Source: Clostridium facile
Lineage (GTDB): Bacteria > Bacillota > Clostridia > Oscillospirales > Ruminococcaceae
Length of the DNA stretch: 64,000 nt
Assembly (NCBI RefSeq): GCF_014297275.1
Contig: NZ_JACOQK010000001.1
Location: forward strand, 1,550,001-1,614,000
Reading direction: 5' to 3'
Shown: positions 37,122 through 48,107 of the stretch, one piece after another
How positions within the stretch are numbered: the stretch's first letter is position 1
How the letters are laid out: each line of letters starts with the position of its first letter
The notes under the pieces: generated by a model
Databases searched by the model: none
What the model saw: only the letters and a program-made list of their open reading frames with translations
Told to the model about the DNA's origin: nothing
Program-made: the position numbers and the translations under genes

Positions 37122-37150
37122 TTGACATAATTCGATCATCATGCTATAAT
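37122..37150 (+). promoter_or_regulatory. Consensus promoter of tRNA-Ser(GGA)
   Basis: TTGACA (37122-37127), 17 bases, TATAAT (37145-37150). A perfect sigma-A promoter 40 bases before the tRNA. Confidence 0.92.
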
Positions 37151-37190
37151 AATTAAGCTGTCTGATGAAACAGCTTACAATTTTATAACT

Positions 37191-37283
37191 GGAGAGATGG
37201 CTGAGCTGGTCTAAGGCGCACGACTGGAAATCGTGTGTAGGGCAAACACCTTACCGAGGGTTCGAATCCCTCTCTCTCCGCCA
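37191..37283 (+). tRNA. tRNA-Ser, anticodon GGA
   Basis: The acceptor stem GGAGAGA/TCTCTCC, anticodon stem CACGA/TCGTG with loop CTGGAAA, a long variable arm and GGTTCGAATCC T-arm are all seen. The encoded end is G plus CCA at 37280-37283. The long variable arm confirms a class II serine tRNA. Confidence 0.95.
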
Positions 37284-37287
37284 GATT

Positions 37288-37323
37288 GAGTCCGGACGCA
37301 TATTGTGTTTGGACTCGTTTCTT
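37288..37323 (+). terminator. First of tandem look-alike terminators after tRNA-Ser(GGA)
   Basis: GAGTCCGGACGC pairs with GTGTTTGGACTC (12 pairs including G-T) around ATATT, then GTTTCTTTT. Confidence 0.8.
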
Positions 37324-37382
37324 TTATCAAGGTAATTTTCTCACAACCAAATCGCATCTATTTTGTTTGACCTTTCTAAACT

Positions 37383-37420
37383 AAGTCCGAATGTATATCG
37401 CATTCGGACTTTTTTCTTTT
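37383..37420 (+). terminator. Second tandem terminator
   Basis: AAGTCCGAATGT pairs with GCATTCGGACTT around ATATC, followed by TTTTCTTTT. It has the same size, loop and tail as the first copy but with compensating base changes. A third, degraded copy may lie at 37484-37518. Confidence 0.85.
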
Positions 37421-37520
37421 TATAAACTACAAGTGTCATAACTTACATCAATCAAATAATCTATTTTGAGAATATAAAACAAATAAGTTTGAATGTAAAC
37501 TATATTCGAATTCTTTTTTA

Positions 37521-38274
37521 GATTATGATGATAGATCGGAATAAATAACTTGTTATTTTGAACATGTGATATGGCGAACTGAATCTTAGATATAATTTAC
37601 GCTTTAGACAATAAGATATAATTACATCTACGGAAAGAAAAATGTATAAAAAATATTGAATGATATATGGATACCAAAAAATAAAATGTTGATTATAGGA
37701 TACTGGAAAATATAATTAGATACTGGTAATTTTTTCTTATTTTTGGCTTTATCTGCATTGTTTCTACCTTTGTATACATCTATAAAAAGTTTGTCATTTA
37801 CTATACAAGAAACTTTCTGTTTTTGTTTTTTAAATCCGCAACCCTTTCCATTGACAACAATTTTAGCGTTTTATATAATATTTTTATCATAATTATTAAT
37901 ATTTATATCATTTTTACATATAGTTCCATTCATAGATCGAAACAATGAAAAATATCATTATCAATTTGCAAATCACAACTTTATATTTAGGGATAGCTAC
38001 TATTTTTTATATTCACTAAAACAGATGCGAATATCTAACCTACTGCTAATCGGATCCATGTTGAAGTTTGAGTTTCAATTTTTCCAACAGTATGGATAGC
38101 TGCCATAAAGGAGGTGTATATGGCATATTACCGCATCTTTGTTTTATAAAATTTAAGGTAAAAAGTAAAGGGGGAATATATTTTTAAAGCAAATAGATTC
38201 TAACCAGAAATAATAATGAAGAGGAAACTAATTTTTTAAAAAAGAGCCGTTCGCAAAGGAAGGAAGAAAAAGAT
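37521..38274. other. AT-rich spacer upstream of the third glycosidase
   Basis: About 750 bases with no credible frame. The ribosome site GGAAGGAAG for the gene at 38275 lies at its end. Promoter elements could not be assigned. Confidence 0.5.
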
Positions 38275-41200
38275 ATGTCCAAAAAATTAAAATCAAGTCT
38301 AGCTGCATTACTAGCAGCCATTCTTGTTACCGCATCGCTTCAGCCAATTAGTACTGTTATTGCGGCAACAGGAAGCGGAAAAATTCCCACAACAAATGTG
38401 GAAGATTCTTTTACTCAAAAATTACATCAAATGTATGACGAACCAGAAGAAAATTTTTGGCCATGGGCACGTTGGTGGCTAAATGAAGGACATCATACCA
38501 ATGCGACTTTGGAAGAAGAAATGGAAAAAATACATGATCAAGGTTTTTCTGGTGTCGAAGTTTTAGCTATGCCTGATAATGGTGGTGCTTACGATTCACA
38601 GCGTTCCTACTATGGCTGGGGTTCTGCTGAATGGGTCAACGATACAAAACTTCTCATAAAAAAAGCAACTGAACTGGATATGGGTATTGCTATGACAAGT
38701 GGTACTAACTGGGAATCTGCAAATCTCCCTGATACCTTTACCTATGATGGAGAAAGCTTTAATCCAGACAATAAAGCCGCTTTGAAACAATTAAAATAAC
38801 AACCAATACAGTCGAAGCTGGACAAAGCTATTCTGGAGCCCTTACACTCCCTACAATCCCGGATGCAATCAAAGAAATATATGAACCTGAGTTTGAGTTG
38901 CAAGGTGTTTATGCATATACACTGGAAAGCACTGAATCCAATGGTAGCAGGATCAATGATGTTAGTGTTGGAGAATATCAGGTTCATGATATTACACCTG
39001 TTGACCTAATGGCAGAAGGAGCAGTGGATACCAACACAAATACAGTAGAATATACTAATAACACAGGTTATCCTGTCCATATTGTGGCAATATGGCTTCA
39101 TGGTACCTGTCAAACCGCTGAACCATCCGTGGCTACAAACTATACTGTCAATTATATGGACCCCTATGGAATCGAAGCTTTGAAAGAATATTGGGATGAA
39201 TATATTCTTACACCGGATATGGAAGAATTAATCCGGGAAAACGGCAAGGTAGAACTGTATATGGACTCTCTTGAACTAAGCTGTTTTAACCGTAATAATC
39301 GGGAAATGATTTGGGGCTTAGAGATGAGAGAAGGATTTATGGAAGAATATGGATATGATCCTATTCCTTGGATTCCATTTGTCCGTGGTAACCACCGCTC
39401 CGGTGGAGCTACTAGCTTTTATGAAGCTTATTCTGACGCAGATAAAGGCAAAACTGCTCAGGTCAGAAACGATATCCTAGAATATGTAACTAAAATGTAT
39501 TCAGAAAACACACTGGAACCTCTGCGTGAATGGCTGCATGAAAAAGGTATGACACTGCGTGCAGAAATTTCCTACAACCAGCCTTTTGAAATTTCGACTC
39601 CGGCTGAGTTTGTAGACGGTGTTGAGACGGAATCCCTTGATTTTGAATCACAAATTGACCGATACCGTGGTATGTCCGGAGGAGCCCATGTATTTAATAA
39701 ACTATATTCTGTTGAGATGGGCGCTTTGGGTAACGCAACCTATAAAATGAATATTGACCAGCATACACAACATATTTATGCAGCATTTGCTGGCGGTGTC
39801 CAAAAAAATGTGTTACATGGTTATTCTAGTATTGTAGGTAGCGACCAAGTATTATGGCCTGGAAACGACGGAATGCTAAATACCTATCCAGAACGGTTTA
39901 GTGAAAGGCAACCATCCAGCATTCATTACAAAGAATGGACAACCATGATTTCCCGCTATCAAAAAATGTTGCAACAAGGCGTTTCAAAAATGGATTTTGC
40001 AATCCTACGTACCGACTACCACTTTGATAGTTTACACCGTAGAGCGGAGGCACTCCAAACACCTGCACAATATGAAGTAGGCCATTACTTCAGAGATTTG
40101 ACTATGCAACAGATGGGTTATAACTATGAGTACTTTGCTTCATCAATTTTAGAAAATGAAGAATATATTGAATTTAAAGATGGACAGATTAATCCTGACA
40201 CAATGGGATATAAAGCTGTCATCCTCTATCAGGAACAGATCTCACTTTCCAGCGCAAAAAAACTGCTTGAGTTTACTCAGCAAGGTTTACCAGTTGTATT
40301 TGTAAATGGGTTGAGTGAAGTAATTGAATGCCAAAGCGATACTGTTTACAATACCTGGCAGCATGGAGAAGCAGCTAGCAAATCCATGTACAGTTATGAT
40401 TCTGATGAAGAAGTACAGGCAGTTGTTGCACAAATCAAAGCTTTACCAAACTCAAGGACAGTGACTGCATCTGAAAATGGTATTGATAATGATGCTTACT
40501 TAGCATTGCAAGAACTTGGAGTTTATCCACGTGCAGCATTTGATGAAACCAATCACAATATTGTAACTACAATGCGTGAAACTAATGATGAAGTTTATCT
40601 GTACGCATATAACCACAGATGGGATCAGCAAGAAGCTTATGAAGTTGAAATCACACTCGATATACCTGGTAAACCTTATCAATACAATGCTTATACTGGT
40701 GAAATAGAACCATTGAACTATAGTTTACAAAATGGTAAAACAGTATTTTCCTTAACAGTTTAACCTGGTGACGCCACTATGGTAGTACTGGATAAAAACA
40801 GTGCCGATAGCCTACATGTTGTCAGTACAACTGCAGATAAAGCATATATTTCAGAGGGTTCCGTTTATATGCTCGCTTCTCAAACCGGTAACTATACGGC
40901 TACATTAAGTGATGGTTCCACTGTAACACAAGATATCACGGTTCCAAATGATATTGAGTTGCCAACCTGGAATTTGACTGTTGAAAAATGGTCTCCAGAT
41001 TTGAACGGTATCCAAGAATATGCTACAGAATCCCGTCCAGAAGGTTGGGCTTCTGATATTATCGGTGAGGAAGCATCAGAACGTCTCTTTGGTAATCCTG
41101 TTTCTCCAGCTTATTCCTCTACAGAATATATTTGGCCTACTAGCAAAGAAAATATTAATGTTGGTCCAATCTCTGACCTTATATCCTGGAAAGACATTCC

Positions 41201-42416
41201 GGAATTAGGTGAATATGTATCCGGCATTGGATATTATGAGACAACATTTACCCTTCCAGATAACTGGAATAGTAGTAATGGTGCATATTTGGATATTGAA
41301 TCCATTAGCGGACAGACAGGTGCCGTTTATGTTAATGGACAAAAGGTATCTGTATTAAATCCACGTGACACTGTAGCCGATATAACAGATTTCTTATCTC
41401 CTGGAGAAAATACAATTAAAGTGGAAGTTACCAGTATTTTAATGAATGCTTTAAGGGATTTATATCGTCCAGGTGGATTATATGAGGAACACACTACAAA
41501 TGACCGGTATCCTGGATGGACAGGAAACGCTGATTCTGAAAACAATCAGTCCCGCGATTTTGGTATGACAGGTAATGTTGTTTTAAAAACTTATACCAAA
41601 TCAGTAACTGTAGAAGTAAATAAAGATATCTTAAATTCTGTGATTACCTATGCAGAAAATGCAAAATCAAGTGGTGAATATGATAATGCCATTGAATCGG
41701 TACAAAAATCCTTTGATAAAGCATTGGAAAATGCGAAAGCAGTGGCAGACAATGCGGTAGCAACACAGAAAGAAGTGGATGTTGCATGGCAGACCTTGTT
41801 GAACGAAATCCATAAATTAGGATTTATCGCAGGGGATAAAGCAGAACTAGCAAGCTTAATCGAAGCAGCAAACGGAATTAATGCTGAACTAGACCGTTAT
41901 ATAGAAGCAGGCAAAGCGGATTTCACCGCAGCATTGGAAACAGCACAAGCAGTTTACCAAAATGGTGATGCAATGCAGTCAGAAATCAATGAAGCAGCAG
42001 ATAATCTGCTAAACGCAATGCTGAACCTGAGATACAAAGCGGATAAAACCATCCTGGAAGAAGTGATAGCGGAAGCAGGAAAAGTAGATGCAAGCGTATA
42101 CACAGCAGAAAGCTACGCAGTACTGACAGCAGCAGTAAATAATGCAAAAGCAGTAATGGAAAATGAAAACGCAACCCAGGAAGAAGTAGATACAGCAGTA
42201 GTAAGTGTACAAGAAGCAATGAAAGGTCTGGTAGCAGTAGAAAAACCATCTACCGAAACATCAGATGACAACAAAGCGGATAGTACACAAACAGGACAAG
42301 AAAGTACAACCACAAAAGCAAACGCAGCGAAAACAGGGGATATAACCCCAATCGCAGGAGCGATAACAATAGTAGTAGCAGGAACAGTACTGTTGATTTC
42401 CCGCAAGAAAAAATAA
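38275..42416 (+). pseudogene. GH106-like cell-wall glycosidase interrupted by a frameshift and an ochre stop
   Basis: The reconstructed protein of about 1380 residues has a signal peptide (residues 1-31), the GH106 start (ARWWLNEGHH, GFSGVEVLAM, MTSGTNW), catalytic-core motifs (YMDSLELS, RAEISYN, VETESLDF, YSVEMGAL), a galactose-binding-like domain, three FIVAR-type helical repeats (about 41620-42230) and a sorting signal (AKTGD, helix, RKKK). The frame breaks near 38785-38799, where TTA AAA TAA would continue in frame with one more A. Beyond that point TTNTVEAGQSYSG matches the paralog. A TAA at 40761-40763 lies in frame between FSLTV and PGDATMVVL. Each lesion is a single-site change, so decay is recent, or these are assembly errors. 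Confidence 0.85.
42230..42416 (+). repeat. Inverted repeat arm 1: anchor region shared by two convergent glycosidase genes
   Basis: This segment, coding for GLVAVEKPS through the terminal RKKK, is nearly identical (by eye about nine bases in ten) to 43254-43443 on the opposite strand. Weaker similarity extends through the FIVAR repeats, so the arms are roughly 0.8 kb in total. Confidence 0.8.
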
Positions 42417-42475
42417 TATGATCAATCTTTATGTTCTTTTTCTCTATAAATAAATTAAAACAATCTCCTTATCAG

Positions 42476-42512
42476 CCACAGGTCACTTTAATAGTGACCT
42501 GTGGTTGTTTTT
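42476..42512 (+). terminator. Terminator of the third GH106-like gene
   Basis: CCACAGGTCACT (42476-42487) pairs perfectly with AGTGACCTGTGG (42493-42504), followed by TTGTTTTTT. Confidence 0.9.
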
Positions 42513-43180
42513 TACGGTAAAAAAATATTGACAAAAATATAAAAAGAATCTTCTAATCCATTTTTTAAAATTAATTTTACATCTAAATATTTTATCATTT
42601 TATTTGTATAAGATAACTTTTAGGGAAATAATGGATTGTCTATTTGTATAAATTATTGTTATGAATACTATGAGTATTTTTATTGCACTATAACCCATTT
42701 TACAAGTCATAAAACCCCATTCGTTTTCATGAATTTTTATTTAGCATATAAAATAACTTATCTGTTCAATTACACAAAATATGATCTATTTTTTAATCTC
42801 TAAATTTACATATTGAATTTATAGATTGTATTATACTATTTGTAACAATCAAAACAAAGATATTACGAAAAAAGCATAATTTTTATTTATCACTCAATAG
42901 ATTCCAATTGTTGTTTTTACTATCTAAAAAATTTATTAGATACTAAAATCATGATATTTTTTAAAGCACTTCCCCTCAAAAAACTACCAAAGTTTATCTA
43001 TTTTCATCTATAAAAAAGTTATATTCATTTAAAACCTACACCATAGGAAAAAATAGTTTCAGATTAGTGCTGAATTCAACTATATCGTCCGTCATACATA
43101 GTAATATAAAACAAGATACCGTAAGAGTAACGCCTATAATATGATAATGTTGCTAATAACGACAGATAAAAAAGTAAAAT
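42513..43180. other. AT-rich spacer between convergent glycosidase genes
   Basis: About 670 bases without a plausible frame or recognisable motif. It is the loop of the inverted repeat formed by the two gene ends. Confidence 0.5.
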
Positions 43181-43222
43181 AATAAAAATCAGGGGTCCGA
43201 TTTGGATCCCCTGATTTTTATT
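43181..43222 (-). terminator. Terminator of the GH78 gene
   Basis: AATAAAAATCAGGGG pairs with CCCCTGATTTTTATT over 15 bases around a short structured loop. U-rich on both strands, 32 bases past the GH78 stop. Confidence 0.85.
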
Positions 43223-43253
43223 ACTAAGAAAGAAAAAATGTCCCTAATTCAAG

Positions 43254-43443
43254 TTATTTTTTCTTACGGGAAATCAACAGTACCGCCCCTGCTACTACTG
43301 CCATTGCTGCCGCTCCTGCAATTGGAACAACATCACCTGTTTTCGCTGCGTTTGCTTTTGTGGTTGTACTTTCTTGTCCTGTTTGTGTACTATCCGCTTT
43401 GTTGTCATCTGACGTTTCGATAGATGGTTTTTCTACTGCTACC
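43254..43443 (-). repeat. Inverted repeat arm 2 (anchor region of GH78)
   Basis: This is the opposite-strand counterpart of 42230-42416. It encodes the same linker, AKTGD motif, transmembrane helix and RKKK tail. Confidence 0.8.
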
Positions 43444-46400
43444 AGACCTTTTATTGCTTCTTGTACACTTGTTACTGCTGCGTTTACTTCTTCCTGGGTT
43501 GCATCTTCGTTCGCCATTACTGCGTTCGCTTCTGCTACTGCTGCTTCCAATACTGCGTAGCTTTCTACTGTGTATGCATTGGAATTAACTTCATTCGCTT
43601 CTGCAATCACTTTTTCCAGGATAGACTTATCCGCTTTGTATCTCAGATTCAGCATCGCGTTCAACAGATTACTTTCTGCTGTTTCGATTTCTTCCGCCAT
43701 TGCATTGTCTTTATCCATTAATAAATCTTGTGCTGCCTTCAATGCTTCTAAGAATTCTGCCTGACCTGCTTCTACATAGTCATCCATGTCATAACTTTCT
43801 GCTAATACTACCAAATCTTCCAAAGAAGTAATATCGCCTTTGACAAAGCCTAGTTTATGGATTTCATTTAATAAGGTCTGCCATGCTGCATCTACTTCTT
43901 CCTGAGTTGCTGCATCATTTCCTGCTACTTCTTTTGCTGCATTCAATGCTGCTTGGAAGGATTCCTGTACATCTGTGATGACATTGTCAAATTCATCACT
44001 ATCTGCTGCGTTTTCCGCATAGGCAATGATTTTATTCAGGATGTCTTTATCGGTTTCTACTATACTTTCCTGTTCACTCGCTACAAAGTGGTAGCTTCCG
44101 CTGCCTACTGTATAGACATAGTCCCCGTTTTCTTCCTGACCTACATAGGTTATTCCATTTCCATCTTTCTGGAAAATATCATTGCCGGACTCAGTAATGG
44201 TTTTTGCGTCTTTCATTGGGATTTTAATGGTTGCAGTGCTGTTTGCTGGAACAGTTACATCCCATATCAGGTCGCCGTCTACTATATCCCAATTGGATTC
44301 CGCCAACCCTCTAATGGTATCAATCGAACTATCTACATATTCCAATTCACTTTCAACACCTGGACGGTAGGTAATTTCCTCATAACCTGCTTCGGTTTCG
44401 GTAATTCCTCCCAGTCCTTTAAACATCCAGGTTGCTGGACCGCCTCCCATCATGGCATGGTTTTGGGAATCATAAGCACCTACATCATTTGGAGTTAAGT
44501 TAGAGTTAAAGGTTTCACCAAATTTATCCCAATATTCCCACAAGGTTGTCGCACCGTTATCAATCATATAGCCAAAGGAACATTTTTCTGGAGTAATGGT
44601 CATATCCAACAATGTTTTATGCTGGTTGGCTTCTCCCAGTGCGCTGTAAATGGATTTTGTTCCCAATACACCGGTTTTAATGGTGGTATTAGCGTTGGTA
44701 ACAGCGTTCACCAATGTTTGTACTACCGCTTCTTTATTTTCAGGTGGTACAATTTCAAAATCCAATGCCATTGCATTTGCGGTTTGGGTTTCGGTACTGA
44801 AATAAGTCTCTTTATTATAGGTATTCTGCAATGCCTGATATACATTATCTAAATAAGCATCTAACTCTGTATGGTCTTCTCCGATAACATCCGCCATTTC
44901 AGCTAATAAGCAACCACAATAGTAAAAATATGGCGCAGTTAAAAATCCACGGTCAATTTTTCCTTCCTGGTTATCGTATCCCAGCCAGTCACCATAAACA
45001 TTATCAGTTACAATATAATCCCCATCTTTATCCAAAGATTTATAGTAATCAAATACCCTTGTCAATGGTTCATATGCCATTTCTAGATAATATGGATCTC
45101 CTGTCTGCATATAGGTCTGATATGGAAAAACAAAATAAGCGGATGTCCAGGTAATATCAAATCCAGCATTAGTGGCAATATCAGTAGAAATCCAAGGTAC
45201 CACTGTAAATGGCTGCCCTTCTTCAGTAATGTCCAAATACATAGTTTTCATAAATGCTTCCGCTGTAGTATAATCATCCAACATAATTGCCGCAGATTCT
45301 TTAATAACGGAAGCATCCCCAGTCCAACCATTCTTTTCACGTTGTGGACAATCGGTATAATTGCTCATCATATTAGAACGTTGGGATTGGTAGTACATAT
45401 CAAATACCTGATCCAAACGGTCATTGGAAGAATCAAAATAACCTGTTTGTGTTACATCATCGCTGACAAAGCAAGCGGTGAAATCATTCGGGTCAAATTC
45501 TCCCTGAACCCCCTCTACCGCTACATAACGGAACCCAGTATAGAAAAATCTAGGTTCAAAGCTATCTTCCCCTCCGGAAAGGGTATAACTACAATATGGG
45601 TGGTGGAAGGTTGATGTCCCGTTAATCGAACCATCTTCATTTAGCAATTCCGCATATTTTACAGAGATCGTGGAACCTTTTGGTCCAGTGGTATCTACTT
45701 TTACATAACCCTGCATATTTTTTCCGTAATCCAAAACATAATTGGTAGTTGGTTCAATAAAACCAGCCCATTTGGAAGAGTCTATTTTATCAAAATTATC
45801 CTCAGATACCACCTGCCCGTTTTGAGTAACACGTACATAATCCACTGTACTGCTTTCATCTATGGTTGTACGGAATCCCAATGGTCCTGTCGTACTACCT
45901 TCTGGAAGATCTACTTCATCCACTAAAATATCACCAATATAGGTAGCCACATGGTTGCCTTTTACTTCAATTTTCATATGTACCCAATCATTGATTGGAT
46001 CAACCCCTGGTGTCCCAAAAATGCCTTTAATATCAGTCCAATCTCCTGGTCGATGCAGATAAAGCGCACCGTTGTTATCTGGTTTAATCTGCCACATACA
46101 TGGGTTTGGATTTCCACTACCAAACAAAAATCCGAATACACTGTTAGTTTTTGCTGCTACCTCAACGGTATAATCCCCACTAAAAGATTGGTTGGAATAG
46201 AATGTACCACAGTTGGTTGGCAGAACCAACGCCCCATCTTCCGCATAGGGACGAGTTTTATCCACAGATGTACTTTCATGGACTGAAATTGGTTTAATTT
46301 CATCAATTACTTTTGTACCGCTGATAGAAGGGACTAAATCAGGAGAAGATGGAAAATTCCATTTTTCATAATCTACTGTATCGAAATTATCTTCAAAGAT

Positions 46401-47735
46401 CACCTCTCCATTTTGTTCTACCCACATTTTGTCCAAATCAAAGGATTCATTTAAGGCCGCTCGCATTCCTATTGGACCAGTCGTTTCCCCTTCTCCTACA
46501 GTGGTGGTATGGATAGTGTTTCCATTGACAGAAGTTGTTACTGTTGTTCCTTGGATCGTAACGGCAACATCAATTGGAACGTCTTTTTTTATATCATCGC
46601 AAGGGATGGTATCTACTGTTGTCCACTGTCCTGGATGGTGGGCACGCAATACTCCTGCCCCTTCCACATTAAACTGCCACATGCCAGGGTTTGGATTTCC
46701 ATGTCCAAATACTAACCCATACGCATTCTGTCTTGGAGTTACTGTTGCGTGAATGGTATAATCCCCACTAAAAGATTGTTTGCTGTAATAAATACCGCTA
46801 TTGGAAGGGATACGTAATTGTCCATCCACAATAGTAGGTCCTGCTGGTAATGCGTTTGACCAGGTTTCATCCTCTACATAATCGTTAGTATCCCAACTGT
46901 CACGCAAATTGGCATTGACATCTTCCCCAGTAGATAAATTTTCTCGTGTAATTTCTGATTTTGCAGAAGCCCTCCAATTGGTATCAGTGGAGATCGTTTG
47001 GGTCGTACCATCTTTATAATAAATTTTTATCATACCAGCAGCACGGTCACCCAGCGAATTGACGCCGCTTACCATAACACCAATTGTATTTTTTCCGTCC
47101 TGCAAATAAGGCAAAATATCATAAGTATTATAATAACATTCTAAATCAGCAACCGGTTTTTTAGGTGCCAACACCATATCCCCTACTTTATTGCCATTCA
47201 TTCGCAGCTCCATATAAGAAGTGCTACCGATATAAGAACGTGCCCGATCTATGTTTTCCAATGGCTGATCCAGCTCAAAGGTTTTTCTCAATAAACTGTC
47301 GGAAGCAATCCATTGCCCATCCACTTTTGCCGGAGCGGTTTCGATCGTTTTAGGATCACTCCAACTGGATTCTGTTCCACTTTGGTCCTTAATATTGACT
47401 TGATAGGTGTACACTGTTTCCGGCTTTAGCCCTTGTGGCCGGATACCTGTTTGTTGGTCTGATGTAACCCATCCACTGTCCCATACAATGGTATCTTTGC
47501 TATCCTTTACGATTACATGGTATTCGGACTGTACCATACCACGGTTTTCCGCATCAATTTCCCAACCAATCCGCACATTATCAGCATCAATTCCCAGATC
47601 ATAGCGGGAACTTGTTTGAAAAGCAGATACCTCCAAACCGTCATCTTCCAATGCAAATGCTGGAAGCACTGTACCAATAACGGATACTGCCATCGTTGCA
47701 GAAAGCACAACGCTCAAAAGTCGTTTTAACTTCAT
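43254..47735 (-). CDS. Secreted cell-wall-anchored GH78 alpha-L-rhamnosidase with inserted LamG-like pair and FIVAR repeats
   Basis: This is a 1493-residue enzyme. It has a signal peptide (1-28), a fibronectin-like domain (about 30-135) and an N-terminal rhamnosidase domain (about 140-295). Two tandem concanavalin-like sandwiches (about 300-450 and 495-650, both with QSFSGDYT, GNPNP and MWQ) interrupt it. The GH78 core follows, with SNYTDCPQREKNGWTGDA (about 790) and DNGATTLWEYWDKFG, then the C-terminal domain, three FIVAR-type repeats (about 1225-1430) and a sorting signal (AKTGD, helix, RKKK). It releases alpha-L-rhamnose from plant or host glycans at the cell surface. The core call is firm; the substrate is inferred from the family. 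Confidence 0.94.
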   Translation of the reverse strand: MKLKRLLSVVLSATMAVSVIGTVLPAFALEDDGLEVSAFQTSSRYDLGIDADNVRIGWEIDAENRGMVQSEYHVIVKDSKDTIVWDSGWVTSDQQTGIRPQGLKPETVYTYQVNIKDQSGTESSWSDPKTIETAPAKVDGQWIASDSLLRKTFELDQPLENIDRARSYIGSTSYMELRMNGNKVGDMVLAPKKPVADLECYYNTYDILPYLQDGKNTIGVMVSGVNSLGDRAAGMIKIYYKDGTTQTISTDTNWRASAKSEITRENLSTGEDVNANLRDSWDTNDYVEDETWSNALPAGPTIVDGQLRIPSNSGIYYSKQSFSGDYTIHATVTPRQNAYGLVFGHGNPNPGMWQFNVEGAGVLRAHHPGQWTTVDTIPCDDIKKDVPIDVAVTIQGTTVTTSVNGNTIHTTTVGEGETTGPIGMRAALNESFDLDKMWVEQNGEVIFEDNFDTVDYEKWNFPSSPDLVPSISGTKVIDEIKPISVHESTSVDKTRPYAEDGALVLPTNCGTFYSNQSFSGDYTVEVAAKTNSVFGFLFGSGNPNPCMWQIKPDNNGALYLHRPGDWTDIKGIFGTPGVDPINDWVHMKIEVKGNHVATYIGDILVDEVDLPEGSTTGPLGFRTTIDESSTVDYVRVTQNGQVVSEDNFDKIDSSKWAGFIEPTTNYVLDYGKNMQGYVKVDTTGPKGSTISVKYAELLNEDGSINGTSTFHHPYCSYTLSGGEDSFEPRFFYTGFRYVAVEGVQGEFDPNDFTACFVSDDVTQTGYFDSSNDRLDQVFDMYYQSQRSNMMSNYTDCPQREKNGWTGDASVIKESAAIMLDDYTTAEAFMKTMYLDITEEGQPFTVVPWISTDIATNAGFDITWTSAYFVFPYQTYMQTGDPYYLEMAYEPLTRVFDYYKSLDKDGDYIVTDNVYGDWLGYDNQEGKIDRGFLTAPYFYYCGCLLAEMADVIGEDHTELDAYLDNVYQALQNTYNKETYFSTETQTANAMALDFEIVPPENKEAVVQTLVNAVTNANTTIKTGVLGTKSIYSALGEANQHKTLLDMTITPEKCSFGYMIDNGATTLWEYWDKFGETFNSNLTPNDVGAYDSQNHAMMGGGPATWMFKGLGGITETEAGYEEITYRPGVESELEYVDSSIDTIRGLAESNWDIVDGDLIWDVTVPANSTATIKIPMKDAKTITESGNDIFQKDGNGITYVGQEENGDYVYTVGSGSYHFVASEQESIVETDKDILNKIIAYAENAADSDEFDNVITDVQESFQAALNAAKEVAGNDAATQEEVDAAWQTLLNEIHKLGFVKGDITSLEDLVVLAESYDMDDYVEAGQAEFLEALKAAQDLLMDKDNAMAEEIETAESNLLNAMLNLRYKADKSILEKVIAEANEVNSNAYTVESYAVLEAAVAEANAVMANEDATQEEVNAAVTSVQEAIKGLVAVEKPSIETSDDNKADSTQTGQESTTTKANAAKTGDVVPIAGAAAMAVVAGAVLLISRKKK

Positions 47736-48060
47736 ATTTTCTTTTCCTCCTTGAACATAAAAGATAAGTTTATTATACCCTGCTATAAATTACATCACAA
47801 TAGAATAAATAAACAAAAATAGTTGATTTTTATTAGATATATTGAACTGTTTATTGTTAAAAGTACCTCTATAAATTTTTTTATTGAAAAAATCGCACTT
47901 TTATTTGGATATTCAGAACATTCTACTTTTGATAGGCACTTCAAAAAATATTGACTCGATATAGAAAATCCGGTAATTAATTCATTCTAAAAGGAATCAT
48001 ATGATAAGGTGTCATATATTTGCTGAAAAGCTATATCATGACATTCAAGATATTTATACA
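47736..48060. other. Spacer between GH78 start and hydA terminator
   Basis: 325 AT-rich bases. They should contain the GH78 promoter (GGAGGAAAAG precedes its ATG), but no convincing -35/-10 pair was identified. Confidence 0.45.
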
Positions 48061-48104
48061 TAAAAAATAAACGGAAGCAATAAAATCTTCCGTTTATTTT
48101 TTAT
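48061..48104 (-). terminator. Terminator of hydCBA
   Basis: TAAAAAATAAACGGAAG pairs with CTTCCGTTTATTTTTTA over at least 16 bases. It lies just past the hydA stop and is U-rich on both strands. Confidence 0.9.
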
Positions 48105-48107
48105 GTA

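Noticed and set aside
23335..42416. Stop-codon reassignment as an explanation for interrupted glycosidases
   Set aside because: One gene is broken by TAG and the other by TAA plus a frameshift, while other genes in the window appear to use stops normally. No single recoding fits.
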